In this document: one piece after another, positions 1 to 5,777 of the stretch
Layout of the letters: each line of letters starts with the position of its first letter
Position numbering within the stretch: position 1 is the first letter of the stretch
DNA from: an uncultured Chloroflexota bacterium
Lineage (GTDB): Bacteria; Chloroflexota; Chloroflexia; Chloroflexales; Roseiflexaceae
Reading direction: 5' to 3'
Assembly: GCA_937876225.1 (NCBI GenBank)
Contig: CALFIC010000028.1
Coordinates: forward strand, 1-11,012
Length of the DNA: 11,012 nucleotides
The notes under the pieces: generated by a model
Database searches by the model: none
Told to the model about the DNA's origin: nothing
The model's input: only the letters and a program-made list of their open reading frames with translations
Position numbers and translations under genes: made by a program

Positions 1-315
1 GTGCGCGGCTTGCGCCAAATGCTCCGCGACCGCTTTGGTCGTCCCCCTGACCCCGTCGAAAACCTGCTGACGTGGTTGCACATCAAATGCCTGGCCCTCC
101 AAGTAGGCGTGCCGTCGGTGGTGGCGTCGGAGCAAGAATACATCATCCGCCTACCCGACGGCAATGAGGCAGTGCGCGCCCGCCTGCAACGGCGCTATTT
201 ACGCGACCGCATCGTCAAAATCGGCCCGCAGTTTGTGCGCTTTACCCGCCAAGCCGTCGGTACGGCCTGGCTGGAATATATCATCGCCGTGCTCGAAACG
301 ATGCAGGCCGGCTAA
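1..315 (+). CDS. mfd: Transcription-repair coupling factor Mfd, C-terminal end (5' truncated)
   Basis: The frame is open from the first base and ends at TAA 313-315, leaving 104 residues of a protein whose family is usually about 1,100-1,200 residues. The stretch 'LRDRFGRPPDPVENLL' near the start, followed by a helix-rich region with 'IKCLALQVGV', matches the C-terminal TRCF domain (D7) of Mfd by recognition. In the family this domain auto-inhibits UvrA binding until Mfd engages a stalled RNA polymerase; Mfd then displaces the polymerase with its helicase motor and recruits nucleotide excision repair. The GTG at base 1 is only the window edge, not a credible start. The next gene begins 44 bp downstream on the same strand, so the two may be cotranscribed. 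The family call is fairly secure; only the helicase core, outside the window, would make it certain. Confidence 0.85.
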   Translation: MRGLRQMLRDRFGRPPDPVENLLTWLHIKCLALQVGVPSVVASEQEYIIRLPDGNEAVRARLQRRYLRDRIVKIGPQFVRFTRQAVGTAWLEYIIAVLETMQAG

Positions 316-335
316 GTGGATACCGTCCCTCAGCA

Positions 336-355
336 ATAACTTTCAGAAAGGTTAT
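336..355 (+). promoter_or_regulatory. Small hairpin that could cover the ribosome binding site of the dehydrogenase gene
   Basis: ATAACTTT (336-343) can pair with AAGGTTAT (348-355), with one G-U pair and a four-base loop CAGA. The Shine-Dalgarno-like AGAAAGG (345-351), eight bases before the ATG at 360, lies largely in the right arm. If transcribed, the RNA could reduce ribosome access. The stem is short and AT-rich, so it would be marginally stable and may be chance. Confidence 0.3.
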
Positions 356-359
356 CACC

Positions 360-1319
360 ATGCCAAATGTGTATGTGACAGACTACACCTACACCCATCT
401 CGATTACGAGCGGGCGATTTTGGAGCCACTAGGGTGCACCGTGATTGGCCGCCAATGTCGTACTGCTGCCGATGTCATCGCCCAGTGTGGTGATGCGGTG
501 GCCTTACTCAATCAATATGCCCCTATCACCCGCGAGGTTTTTGCCGCCTTGCCCAACCTCAAAATGGTGGTGCGCTATGGGGTCGGTTATGACAGTGTGG
601 ATGTGGCGGCGGCGACGGAGCATGGCGTGATGGTGGTCAATGTACCCGATTACGGGGTCCAAGAAGTGGCCGACCACACCTTGGCGTTGTTGCTGGCGAT
701 GGTGCGCAAAATCCCGGCCATCGTCAACGACGTCACTGCCGGGCGCTGGAACGACAACACCTTCCATCCCATCATGGGCCTAGCTGCCAAAAAAGTGGGC
801 TTGCTGGGCTTTGGCAATATCGCCAAAGAAGTCGCCAAGCGCGCCCAGGCTTTCAATATGCAGGTGCAGGCGTATGATCCCTATGTGGCGGCGGAGGTGT
901 TTGCGGCACACCAGGTGGCGGGTGTATCCGCCGAGACGGTATTTGCCACCAGTGATATCATCTGTGTGCATTTGCCGCTCAACGACCAAACCCGGCATTT
1001 TGTGGGGGCGACCACGTTGGCGCAAATGAAAAAAACTGCCTACCTGATCAATACGGCCCGGGGCGGGGTGGTGCATAGCGCTGACCTTGCGGCTGCCTTG
1101 CAGGCGGGGCAAATCGCTGGTGCCGCCTTGGATGTACTCGATATCGAACCGATGCCGGCCGATCATCCCTTGCGGAGCGCCCCCAATTGTCTGCTCACCT
1201 GCCATATCGCCTGGTATTCCGAAGATTCGTTGGTGCGCTTACAGCAGTTCGCCGCCCTCGAAATCGCCCGTATGCTCAACGGCGAATCGCCTCGGTCGGT
1301 GGTCAATCGTCGCGGCTAA
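360..1319 (+). CDS. D-isomer-specific 2-hydroxyacid dehydrogenase (phosphoglycerate dehydrogenase/CtBP-like)
   Basis: A complete 319-residue protein, the usual length for short-form D-2-hydroxyacid dehydrogenases without the extra regulatory domain of long SerA. These cytosolic enzymes reversibly oxidise a D-2-hydroxy acid to the 2-keto acid with NAD(P). Residues 1-100 form the catalytic lid ('VRYGVGYDSVDVAAA' near 71-85). The nucleotide-binding fold begins with 'VGLLGFGNIAKEVAKRAQAF' (146-165), where the third glycine of GxGxxG is alanine. The catalytic triad is visible: Arg234 in 'NTARGG', Glu263 in 'DIEPMP' and His282 in 'CHIAWYSE'. The 'H-x-AWYSE' ending resembles CtBP-like and some phosphoglycerate dehydrogenases. 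The substrate cannot be read from sequence; 3-phosphoglycerate, glyoxylate/hydroxypyruvate or another acid are all possible. The start at 360 is supported by AGAAAGG eight bases upstream. It follows mfd by 44 bp. Confidence 0.88.
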   Translation: MPNVYVTDYTYTHLDYERAILEPLGCTVIGRQCRTAADVIAQCGDAVALLNQYAPITREVFAALPNLKMVVRYGVGYDSVDVAAATEHGVMVVNVPDYGVQEVADHTLALLLAMVRKIPAIVNDVTAGRWNDNTFHPIMGLAAKKVGLLGFGNIAKEVAKRAQAFNMQVQAYDPYVAAEVFAAHQVAGVSAETVFATSDIICVHLPLNDQTRHFVGATTLAQMKKTAYLINTARGGVVHSADLAAALQAGQIAGAALDVLDIEPMPADHPLRSAPNCLLTCHIAWYSEDSLVRLQQFAALEIARMLNGESPRSVVNRRG

Positions 1320-1335
1320 ACCGCATACTATGTAA

Positions 1336-1409
1336 GGGCGATTAATCCACGGCGCCCATACACTGATTGTGGTCTGCATACCTGTATCGGGCGCTGGGGA
1401 AAATCGCCC
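1336..1409. repeat. Long imperfect hairpin in a convergent intergenic gap
   Basis: GGGCGATT (1336-1343) is the exact reverse complement of AATCGCCC (1402-1409). Nested inside, GCGCCCATACA (1352-1362) pairs with TGTAT-C-GGGCGC (1383-1394), leaving one bulged C. The two arms together could fold nearly the whole 74 bp into one stem-loop. It begins 17 bp after the dehydrogenase stop and could act as a transcription end signal, but no T-run follows either arm. Confidence 0.6.
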
Positions 1410-1420
1410 AAAGAAGTCGG

Positions 1421-1525
1421 AAGTAGCGCCGCAACATGCTGCGGTCTAAGCAGAGACGCAGCAGGCTGCGGTCTGTACGCGTGGTAAGTAGCGCCGCAGC
1501 AGGCTGCGCGCTACTTACCACGCGT
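1421..1525. repeat. Cluster of three GC-rich palindromic repeat units ending in a large hairpin
   Basis: Three related units occur: CCGCAACATGCTGCGGTCT (1429-1447), ACGCAGCAGGCTGCGGTCT (1456-1474) and CCGCAGCAGGCTGCG (1494-1508). Each is itself a short palindrome. The 13-mer AAGTAGCGCCGCA occurs at 1421-1433 and again at 1486-1498. The third unit is the tip of a strong hairpin: ACGCGTGGTAAGTAGCG (1477-1493) is the exact reverse complement of 1509-1525, with a bulged C at 1494 and an inner stem CGCAGC/GCTGCG. This looks like a REP-type or MITE-like intergenic palindromic element between convergent genes. No transposase or target duplication is visible. Confidence 0.7.
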
Positions 1526-1547
1526 GCGCTGGGTGGGACGCTATAAA

Positions 1548-2189
1548 TCAATGATTGGTAAACAAGTACGCCGTATATGCGATTGCCTCACGCAGAATAT
1601 ATTGCCATGTATGCAGGACGGTTGTGAAGCTTGTGGTAGGGGTGATCGGTGATGCATAAGCCGTAAATCCCAAATCACCTGCCATTTTGAGTGAGCGTAG
1701 CATGTGAAACGAATCGCTTACGATTAACACGCTGTGAATGTTATTGGTTTGGGCTAGTGCGGCGGCGGCTTTCAGGCTTTGGTATGTCGAGCGTCCAGTG
1801 GTTTCTTGGAGAATTGCTGTGGCTGGAACGCCATGTTGTTGGAGATAATTCGCACCGGCTTCGGCTTCTGACATGTTGTCACCGTTGCCGGTGCCCCCGG
1901 TGACAATGATGGTAGCGACGGTTTTTTGTTGATACAAGGCCAAGGCATGGTCGAGGCGAGCTTTGAGTACTGGCGAGGGATTGCCGACCCACACCGCTGC
2001 CCCCAGCACGATGGCTGCATCAGACGTTTGGGTATGATCACTTTGGCTTTGGCGGATGACAAAGTAGGTCACGATACCGATGTAGATACAGCTCACCATA
2101 AAAATCCACAATAAGGCGCGCACGATATGCCCAAACAATCCTCGTGAGGTTTTGTATAACATTGGTGAAGTATGTGAAGATTGTGTCAT
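1548..2189 (-). CDS. YdcF/SanA/ElyC-type DUF218 membrane-anchored protein
   Basis: A complete 213-residue protein. A single hydrophobic segment at about residues 22-45 follows a basic N-terminus, so the rest probably lies outside the cytoplasm. The soluble part shows the DUF218 pattern in order: 'DAAIVLGAAVW' (57-67), 'ARLDHALALY' (77-86), 'IIVTGGTGNGDNMSEAEAG' (94-112), an Arg/Ser-containing 'ETTGRSTYQSLKAA' (129-142) and 'VLIVSDSFHMLRS' (154-166). Relatives in enterobacteria (SanA, ElyC, YdcF) affect envelope barrier function or peptidoglycan/lipid-carrier metabolism; the chemistry is not settled, so no exact function is assigned. The start at 2189 has AAAAGG about nine bases upstream. It is convergent with the dehydrogenase gene and divergent from the small membrane-protein gene. 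Confidence 0.85.
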   Translation of the reverse strand: MTQSSHTSPMLYKTSRGLFGHIVRALLWIFMVSCIYIGIVTYFVIRQSQSDHTQTSDAAIVLGAAVWVGNPSPVLKARLDHALALYQQKTVATIIVTGGTGNGDNMSEAEAGANYLQQHGVPATAILQETTGRSTYQSLKAAAALAQTNNIHSVLIVSDSFHMLRSLKMAGDLGFTAYASPITPTTSFTTVLHTWQYILREAIAYTAYLFTNH

Positions 2190-2230
2190 GGTGCGCGCCT
2201 TTTGAGAACAAAAATTGTCATGATAGCGTT

Positions 2231-2256
2231 ATTATACTGTAGTCATTTACAATGAC
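2231..2256. promoter_or_regulatory. Divergent promoter region with a dyad
   Basis: On the minus strand, 2231-2236 reads TATAAT, a perfect -10 box about 40 bases before the DUF218 start; no good -35 is seen at the right spacing. On the plus strand the overlapping TATACT (2233-2238) could serve the small membrane-protein gene. The dyad GTCATT-TAC-AATGAC (2242-2256) sits in the expected -35 zone of the minus-strand promoter and just after the plus-strand -10, an operator-like position. Confidence 0.4.
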
Positions 2257-2285
2257 GGAATTTCGTTTTTTGGAGTACAGATGTT

Positions 2286-2597
2286 ATGAATCGTATATCG
2301 ATTGCGCCAGTCTGGCGCTGGCCATTGGCCACCCTGGTGTTATTACTGGTGGCCGCCAATCATATCGTGTCCGCCCGCCTTATGGGGGTGGCGTTGCTGG
2401 CGGTAGGCATCGGGCATGCTGCCGTCATCATCCAACGCCTGCGCCAACAACAACGCATTGGGAATGTCACCTATTGGCGGGGTGTGCGCTACGAAACACC
2501 CGCGCGTAGTGGTTTTCAATGGCGTGACCTGCGCGACCAAGGGCTATTTATTGCCAGCGCCGCCATTGCTATTTTGCTTGGACTGGCCTTATTGTAA
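2286..2597 (+). CDS. Small three-helix membrane protein, function unknown
   Basis: A 103-residue protein that I do not assign to a named family. Hydrophobic stretches are at about residues 10-28, 31-50 and 86-103, so three membrane helices are likely. A polar, Arg/Gln-rich loop 'QRLRQQQRIGNVTYWRGVRYE' (about 50-70) separates the second and third. The start at 2286 is preceded by GGAG (2272-2275), ten bases away; an ATG at 2281 leads straight to a stop and is not used. It is transcribed away from the DUF218 gene and its stop overlaps the end of the glycosyltransferase gene by 9 bp, tail to tail. The membrane pattern and RBS support a real gene, but no function can be offered. Confidence 0.6.
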   Translation: MNRISIAPVWRWPLATLVLLLVAANHIVSARLMGVALLAVGIGHAAVIIQRLRQQQRIGNVTYWRGVRYETPARSGFQWRDLRDQGLFIASAAIAILLGLALL

Positions 2598-3749
2598 GGC
2601 GACGGTATAGGCGGCTTCGGCGGCGCTGACTCGGCTCTGCCAAGTGTGCTGTAGCGCACTGTGATAGGCCGCCTGTTGCATCGCCTGCCAGCGCGGCGAG
2701 TCGGCCATCACTGTGAGCACCGCCTCTGCCAGTGCGTGGGGTTGGCGTGGGGGGGTGAGGATTCCGTTGCTCCCGCTCTGCACAAACGTCCGCATCTCGC
2801 CCACATCATTGCCAACCACCGGCAAGCCAGCTGCGAGTAATTCGAGGAGCTTGGCCGAGCACCGGGCCCGATTGATTAAGGTATCGTCGACGGGCACTAG
2901 CGCCACCCCAGCCTGAGCCAGCACTGCCGGAATGTCGCGGGGTTGCATCCAGCCCCGGATGTCGAGATGGCCATCAATCCCCGCAGCCTGCGCCAATGCA
3001 TGTAATTGGCGCTCTTCTCCATGCTCACCGCTGCCAATCACCGTCAGTTGGATGTCGGGGCGGGCGCTGATGATTGCACGCATGGTGGAAATGAGGTCGT
3101 CGAGACGAAACTCCCAGAAGCGCGTGTACAACAACAGCCGCGCCGGCGTGCGTAGGTTGGGTGGTGGGGTTTGCCCGAGGTCGGCTGCGTTGGGCAGATA
3201 AAAGACCCGCTCACGCGCCACCCCTTGGGCCCATACCAGCCCTTCGAGGGTGCGACTCGCCACTGTCACACTCTGGGCGATTTGTGGCAAGCGGCCTTCT
3301 TGCCAATCAAACAACGCTTTGGCGCTGGTAGGGTAAGGCAGATGGTCATTCCAGCCGCCTCGCCCTTCACGGTCGTCACAATCGACCACCAGTGGGATGT
3401 GGGGGGCTACAATCCGTCCGTAGTGGGCGGCCAGGCCTGCCTGTCCTTTGGGTTTGAACAGGTGAATCAGGTCGGGGGTAGTAGCCATGGCGCCTTGCCA
3501 CAACGCCAGACTTTGCTGGGCGACGCCAGCTACACTGGGCCACGTCGGAGCCAGGGTATGTGTGACGGGGACAAGCCCGTGGACGACCGTGGTACCGGCG
3601 TCTTGGGGATTGTGGATGGGTGGCGCGATGATGTGTACCGAGTGCCCTGCCTGCGCTAAGGCATTGGCGAGGGGCAGCATACGCGCCAAAAGAGTGCCCT
3701 TCGGTGTAATACCGAAGGGCGCAAGCATAGTGATGCGAAGTGATTGCAT
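2589..3749 (-). CDS. Glycosyltransferase, GT-B fold, family 4-like
   Basis: A 386-residue protein, typical length for GT4-type enzymes that transfer a sugar from a nucleotide-sugar donor to a lipid, polysaccharide or protein at the cytoplasmic face of the membrane. The N-terminal Rossmann half begins 'ITMLAPFGITPKGTLLARMLPLANAL' in two segments (6-18, 19-31), with the glycine-rich donor/acceptor loop. The C-terminal half carries 'LTVIGSGEHGEE' and the conserved 'ARCSAKLLELLAAGLPVVG' (295-313), which holds the glutamate-containing donor-binding loop. ATG 3749 is chosen because AGGA lies just upstream and the start falls seven bases after the OppC stop; an in-frame ATG at 3800 would run back into the oppC gene. 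Its close spacing makes it the last gene of the peptide-transport operon. Acceptor and product cannot be read from the sequence. Confidence 0.85.
   Translation of the reverse strand: MQSLRITMLAPFGITPKGTLLARMLPLANALAQAGHSVHIIAPPIHNPQDAGTTVVHGLVPVTHTLAPTWPSVAGVAQQSLALWQGAMATTPDLIHLFKPKGQAGLAAHYGRIVAPHIPLVVDCDDREGRGGWNDHLPYPTSAKALFDWQEGRLPQIAQSVTVASRTLEGLVWAQGVARERVFYLPNAADLGQTPPPNLRTPARLLLYTRFWEFRLDDLISTMRAIISARPDIQLTVIGSGEHGEERQLHALAQAAGIDGHLDIRGWMQPRDIPAVLAQAGVALVPVDDTLINRARCSAKLLELLAAGLPVVGNDVGEMRTFVQSGSNGILTPPRQPHALAEAVLTVMADSPRWQAMQQAAYHSALQHTWQSRVSAAEAAYTVALQ
3696..3720 (-). terminator. Terminator-like hairpin inside the start of the glycosyltransferase gene
   Basis: On the minus strand, GCCCTTCGGT and ACCGAAGGGC form a perfect 10-bp stem around a five-base loop ATTAC, followed by ACTCTTTTGG. 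It covers about codons 10-18 of the glycosyltransferase, 37 bp past the OppC stop. It has the shape of an intrinsic terminator with a short, interrupted T-run. It could end or weaken operon transcription when ribosomes are absent, or simply reflect the codons for 'PFGITPKG'. Confidence 0.4.
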
Positions 3750-3756
3750 GACCGTC

Positions 3757-4692
3757 CTAGAGGCGTGAGCGTGGGTCGAGCGCATCGCGCAAGCCATCAC
3801 CCATGAAGTTGATACTGAGTACGGTAATGAAAATCAAGGCGGCGGGAATCAACGCAAGATGGGCAGTCGTTTGCAAAAACTGGCTACCGTCTGTTACTAA
3901 CCGACCCCAAGTGGGGGTGTCGGGCGGGAATCCGATACCAAGGAATGATAGGGTCGATTCACTCAAAATCGCATTACCGATTTCGAGGGTCGCAGCCACA
4001 ATAATCGGGCTCACGGCGTTGGGCAAAATATGCCGGAACATGATGTCTGACCGTTTGACTCCCAAACAAATCGCCGCTTCCACGAATTCCTTTTGTTTGA
4101 GTGTAATAAACTGCGCCCGTACAATTCGGGCCGTCTGCATCCATGCCAGCACACCTACCATGACTACCACAATCACAAACATCCCAAACTCAAGTCCCAG
4201 TTTGGCCGTGACATCATTGCGGAACAGGTAGACGGTGAGGAGCAACAACGGTAGGGTGGGCAATGACAAAAACAAGTTGGTGATAAAGGTCAATACTTCG
4301 TCGACGTAGCCACCGAGATAGCCTGAAATAGCACCAATCAATGTCCCAATCGATACCGCGATAACCATTGCGGCAAATCCGACCGATAGTGAAATCCGTC
4401 CGCCATACAAGGCCCGGGCAAACTGGTCACGCCCAAGGTCGTCCGTCCCAAAGGGATGGTTTGCCACAGGTTGGCTCATGATAGCAGTAAAGTCAAGCTC
4501 TTCGCGATTGACCGTCCATACATATGGGCCAATCAACACGCCGACGGTAATCACAATCATCACAATTGAGCCAAACATGGCCAGGCGATGTCGTTTAAAC
4601 CGGCGCCACGCATCTCCCCACAACGTGCGAGGTTTTTTGTTGGCTAATTCGGCGATGTCATTCGCTGTTGTATCCGCAAGGTTTGCAGCCAT
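3757..4692 (-). CDS. Peptide ABC transporter permease, OppC/DppC type
   Basis: A complete 311-residue inner-membrane permease, the second channel half of a dipeptide/oligopeptide (or nickel) importer. A cytosolic N-terminus with 'LWGDAWRRFKRHRLAMFG' (24-41) leads into the first membrane helix (about 41-60). The family hallmark 'HPFGTDDLGRDQFARALYGGRISL' spans 79-102. The EAA loop that docks on the ATPase is 'EFVEAAICLGVKRSDIMFR' (202-220) followed by 'HILPN'. The C-terminus 'MGDGLRDALDPRSRL' is typical of the family. Start ATG 4692 has GGAAGG eight bases upstream. The gene lies 27 bp after the OppB-type gene and 7 bp before the glycosyltransferase start. Which peptide is carried cannot be judged from the permease. 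Confidence 0.93.
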   Translation of the reverse strand: MAANLADTTANDIAELANKKPRTLWGDAWRRFKRHRLAMFGSIVMIVITVGVLIGPYVWTVNREELDFTAIMSQPVANHPFGTDDLGRDQFARALYGGRISLSVGFAAMVIAVSIGTLIGAISGYLGGYVDEVLTFITNLFLSLPTLPLLLLTVYLFRNDVTAKLGLEFGMFVIVVVMVGVLAWMQTARIVRAQFITLKQKEFVEAAICLGVKRSDIMFRHILPNAVSPIIVAATLEIGNAILSESTLSFLGIGFPPDTPTWGRLVTDGSQFLQTTAHLALIPAALIFITVLSINFMGDGLRDALDPRSRL

Positions 4693-4719
4693 AAAGGATA
4701 CCTTCCGCTTATTCAGTGC

Positions 4720-5679
4720 TTAGTTGTATTTGACGCGTGGATCAAAGATACCATACATGATGTCGGCAATTACATTGAAAATAACTACCAAAATCGAGAA
4801 GATGAACGAAAGCGCCATGACCACTGGGGTATCGGAGCTTTGAATAGAGGTCACCAAAAGTTGACCAAGTCCATTCACCCGGAATAAGTTTTCGGTGATG
4901 ATGGCACCGGCGAAAATCCCTGGGATGCCGAGGGCCACCAACGTGATGACGGGGATGATACTGTTCACGACTACGTGACGGGTAATCACCGCCCAGTCAT
5001 TCAACCCTTTGGCACGGGCAGTACGTACATAGTCGAGGGGTAAATTATCGAGCATCGATGAGCGCATAAACCGGGTTAGCGAAGCGGTTTGTTGGACGAC
5101 GAGCACTAATACCGGTAGCACCATCTGATTAATTGCTTGTTTAAGCGTGACAAAATCAGTAATTTTTAATGTCGTGCTATACACAATCGGGAACCAATGG
5201 AAGTGGATGGCAAAAATCAACATGAACGACAGCCCCGTAAAAAACGAGGGCAGAGAACCACCAATGAATGACATAAATGTCGCGACTTGGTCAAAAAGCG
5301 TATATTGTTTGACCGCCGAAATAACCCCGATGGGTATTGCAATCAAAATGGCAATCAAATACGAGATACCAACGACTTGCAACGTTTGGGGGATGCGTTG
5401 CATCACGATGTTAATTACGGGGGATTTGGAAGAGAAGGAATAGCCCCATTCGCCCTGTGTCATTGACGAGGCCCATTTGTAGTAGCGTATGTACCACGGT
5501 TTGTCCAAGCCAAATTGCTCGCGAATACGATTGCGGGTGGATGCGGGGATGGCTGGATTCAAGGCAAATTGCGCTAACGGGTCACCTGGTGCCAATGCTA
5601 ATACCGCAAAAATCAACACGCTAATGATTAATAGCGTGGGAAAAGCAACCAGTATCTTACGAATAATGTATTGGGTCAT
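4720..5679 (-). CDS. Peptide ABC transporter permease, OppB/DppB type
   Basis: A complete 319-residue inner-membrane permease, pairing with the OppC-type protein to form the transport channel. The N-terminus 'MTQYIIRKILVAFPTLLIISVLIF' in two parts (1-12, 13-24) is the classic OppB opening, followed by 'LAPGDP' (28-33) and 'QFGLDKPWYIRYYKW' (55-69). The EAA loop is 'DYVRTARAKGLNDWAVITRH' (216-235). The end, 'IFDPRVKYN', is the usual OppB tail 'DPR(V/I)xx'. The open frame extends 30 codons further upstream to 5769, but ATG 5679 matches the family start and has a strong GGAGGT seven to eight bases before it. It is separated from the binding-protein gene by 98 bp that contains a strong hairpin. 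Confidence 0.94.
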   Translation of the reverse strand: MTQYIIRKILVAFPTLLIISVLIFAVLALAPGDPLAQFALNPAIPASTRNRIREQFGLDKPWYIRYYKWASSMTQGEWGYSFSSKSPVINIVMQRIPQTLQVVGISYLIAILIAIPIGVISAVKQYTLFDQVATFMSFIGGSLPSFFTGLSFMLIFAIHFHWFPIVYSTTLKITDFVTLKQAINQMVLPVLVLVVQQTASLTRFMRSSMLDNLPLDYVRTARAKGLNDWAVITRHVVVNSIIPVITLVALGIPGIFAGAIITENLFRVNGLGQLLVTSIQSSDTPVVMALSFIFSILVVIFNVIADIMYGIFDPRVKYN

Positions 5680-5735
5680 GGAGTGACCTCCACGGTGTTC
5701 AAAGAGAAAAGGGGGGAAATGAGGAGGGTGCAAAT

Positions 5736-5766
5736 GATGGAGGTTGGGACAAGCCCAACCTCCATC
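5736..5766 (-). terminator. Perfect 13-bp hairpin between the binding-protein and permease genes
   Basis: GATGGAGGTTGGG (5736-5748) and CCCAACCTCCATC (5754-5766) are exact reverse complements around a five-base loop. On the minus strand it starts 12 bases after the binding-protein stop and 57 bases before the OppB start. No clean T-run follows (ATTTGCACCC), so it may be a leaky terminator or an mRNA 3'-end stabiliser. In many binding-protein operons such hairpins keep binding-protein mRNA in excess over permease mRNA. Confidence 0.7.
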
Positions 5767-5777
5767 CAAGGACTAGC

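Noticed and set aside
1..3. GTG at the first base as a gene start
   Set aside because: It is the window edge. The protein matches the inside of the Mfd C-terminal domain, so the true start lies far upstream.
1421..1525. CRISPR array
   Set aside because: The units are about 19 bp, only three, at unequal spacing (27 and 38 bp), with near-identical palindromes rather than unique spacers, and no cas gene is present.
3750..3800. Upstream extension of the glycosyltransferase to ATG 3800
   Set aside because: It would overlap the end of the OppC-type gene by over 40 bp. ATG 3749 has AGGA just upstream and the usual N-terminal strand of the fold.
5680..5769. Upstream extension of the OppB-type permease
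   Set aside because: The extension reads through the hairpin at 5736-5766 and is His/Pro-rich. ATG 5679 has a strong GGAGGT and gives the family-standard N-terminus.
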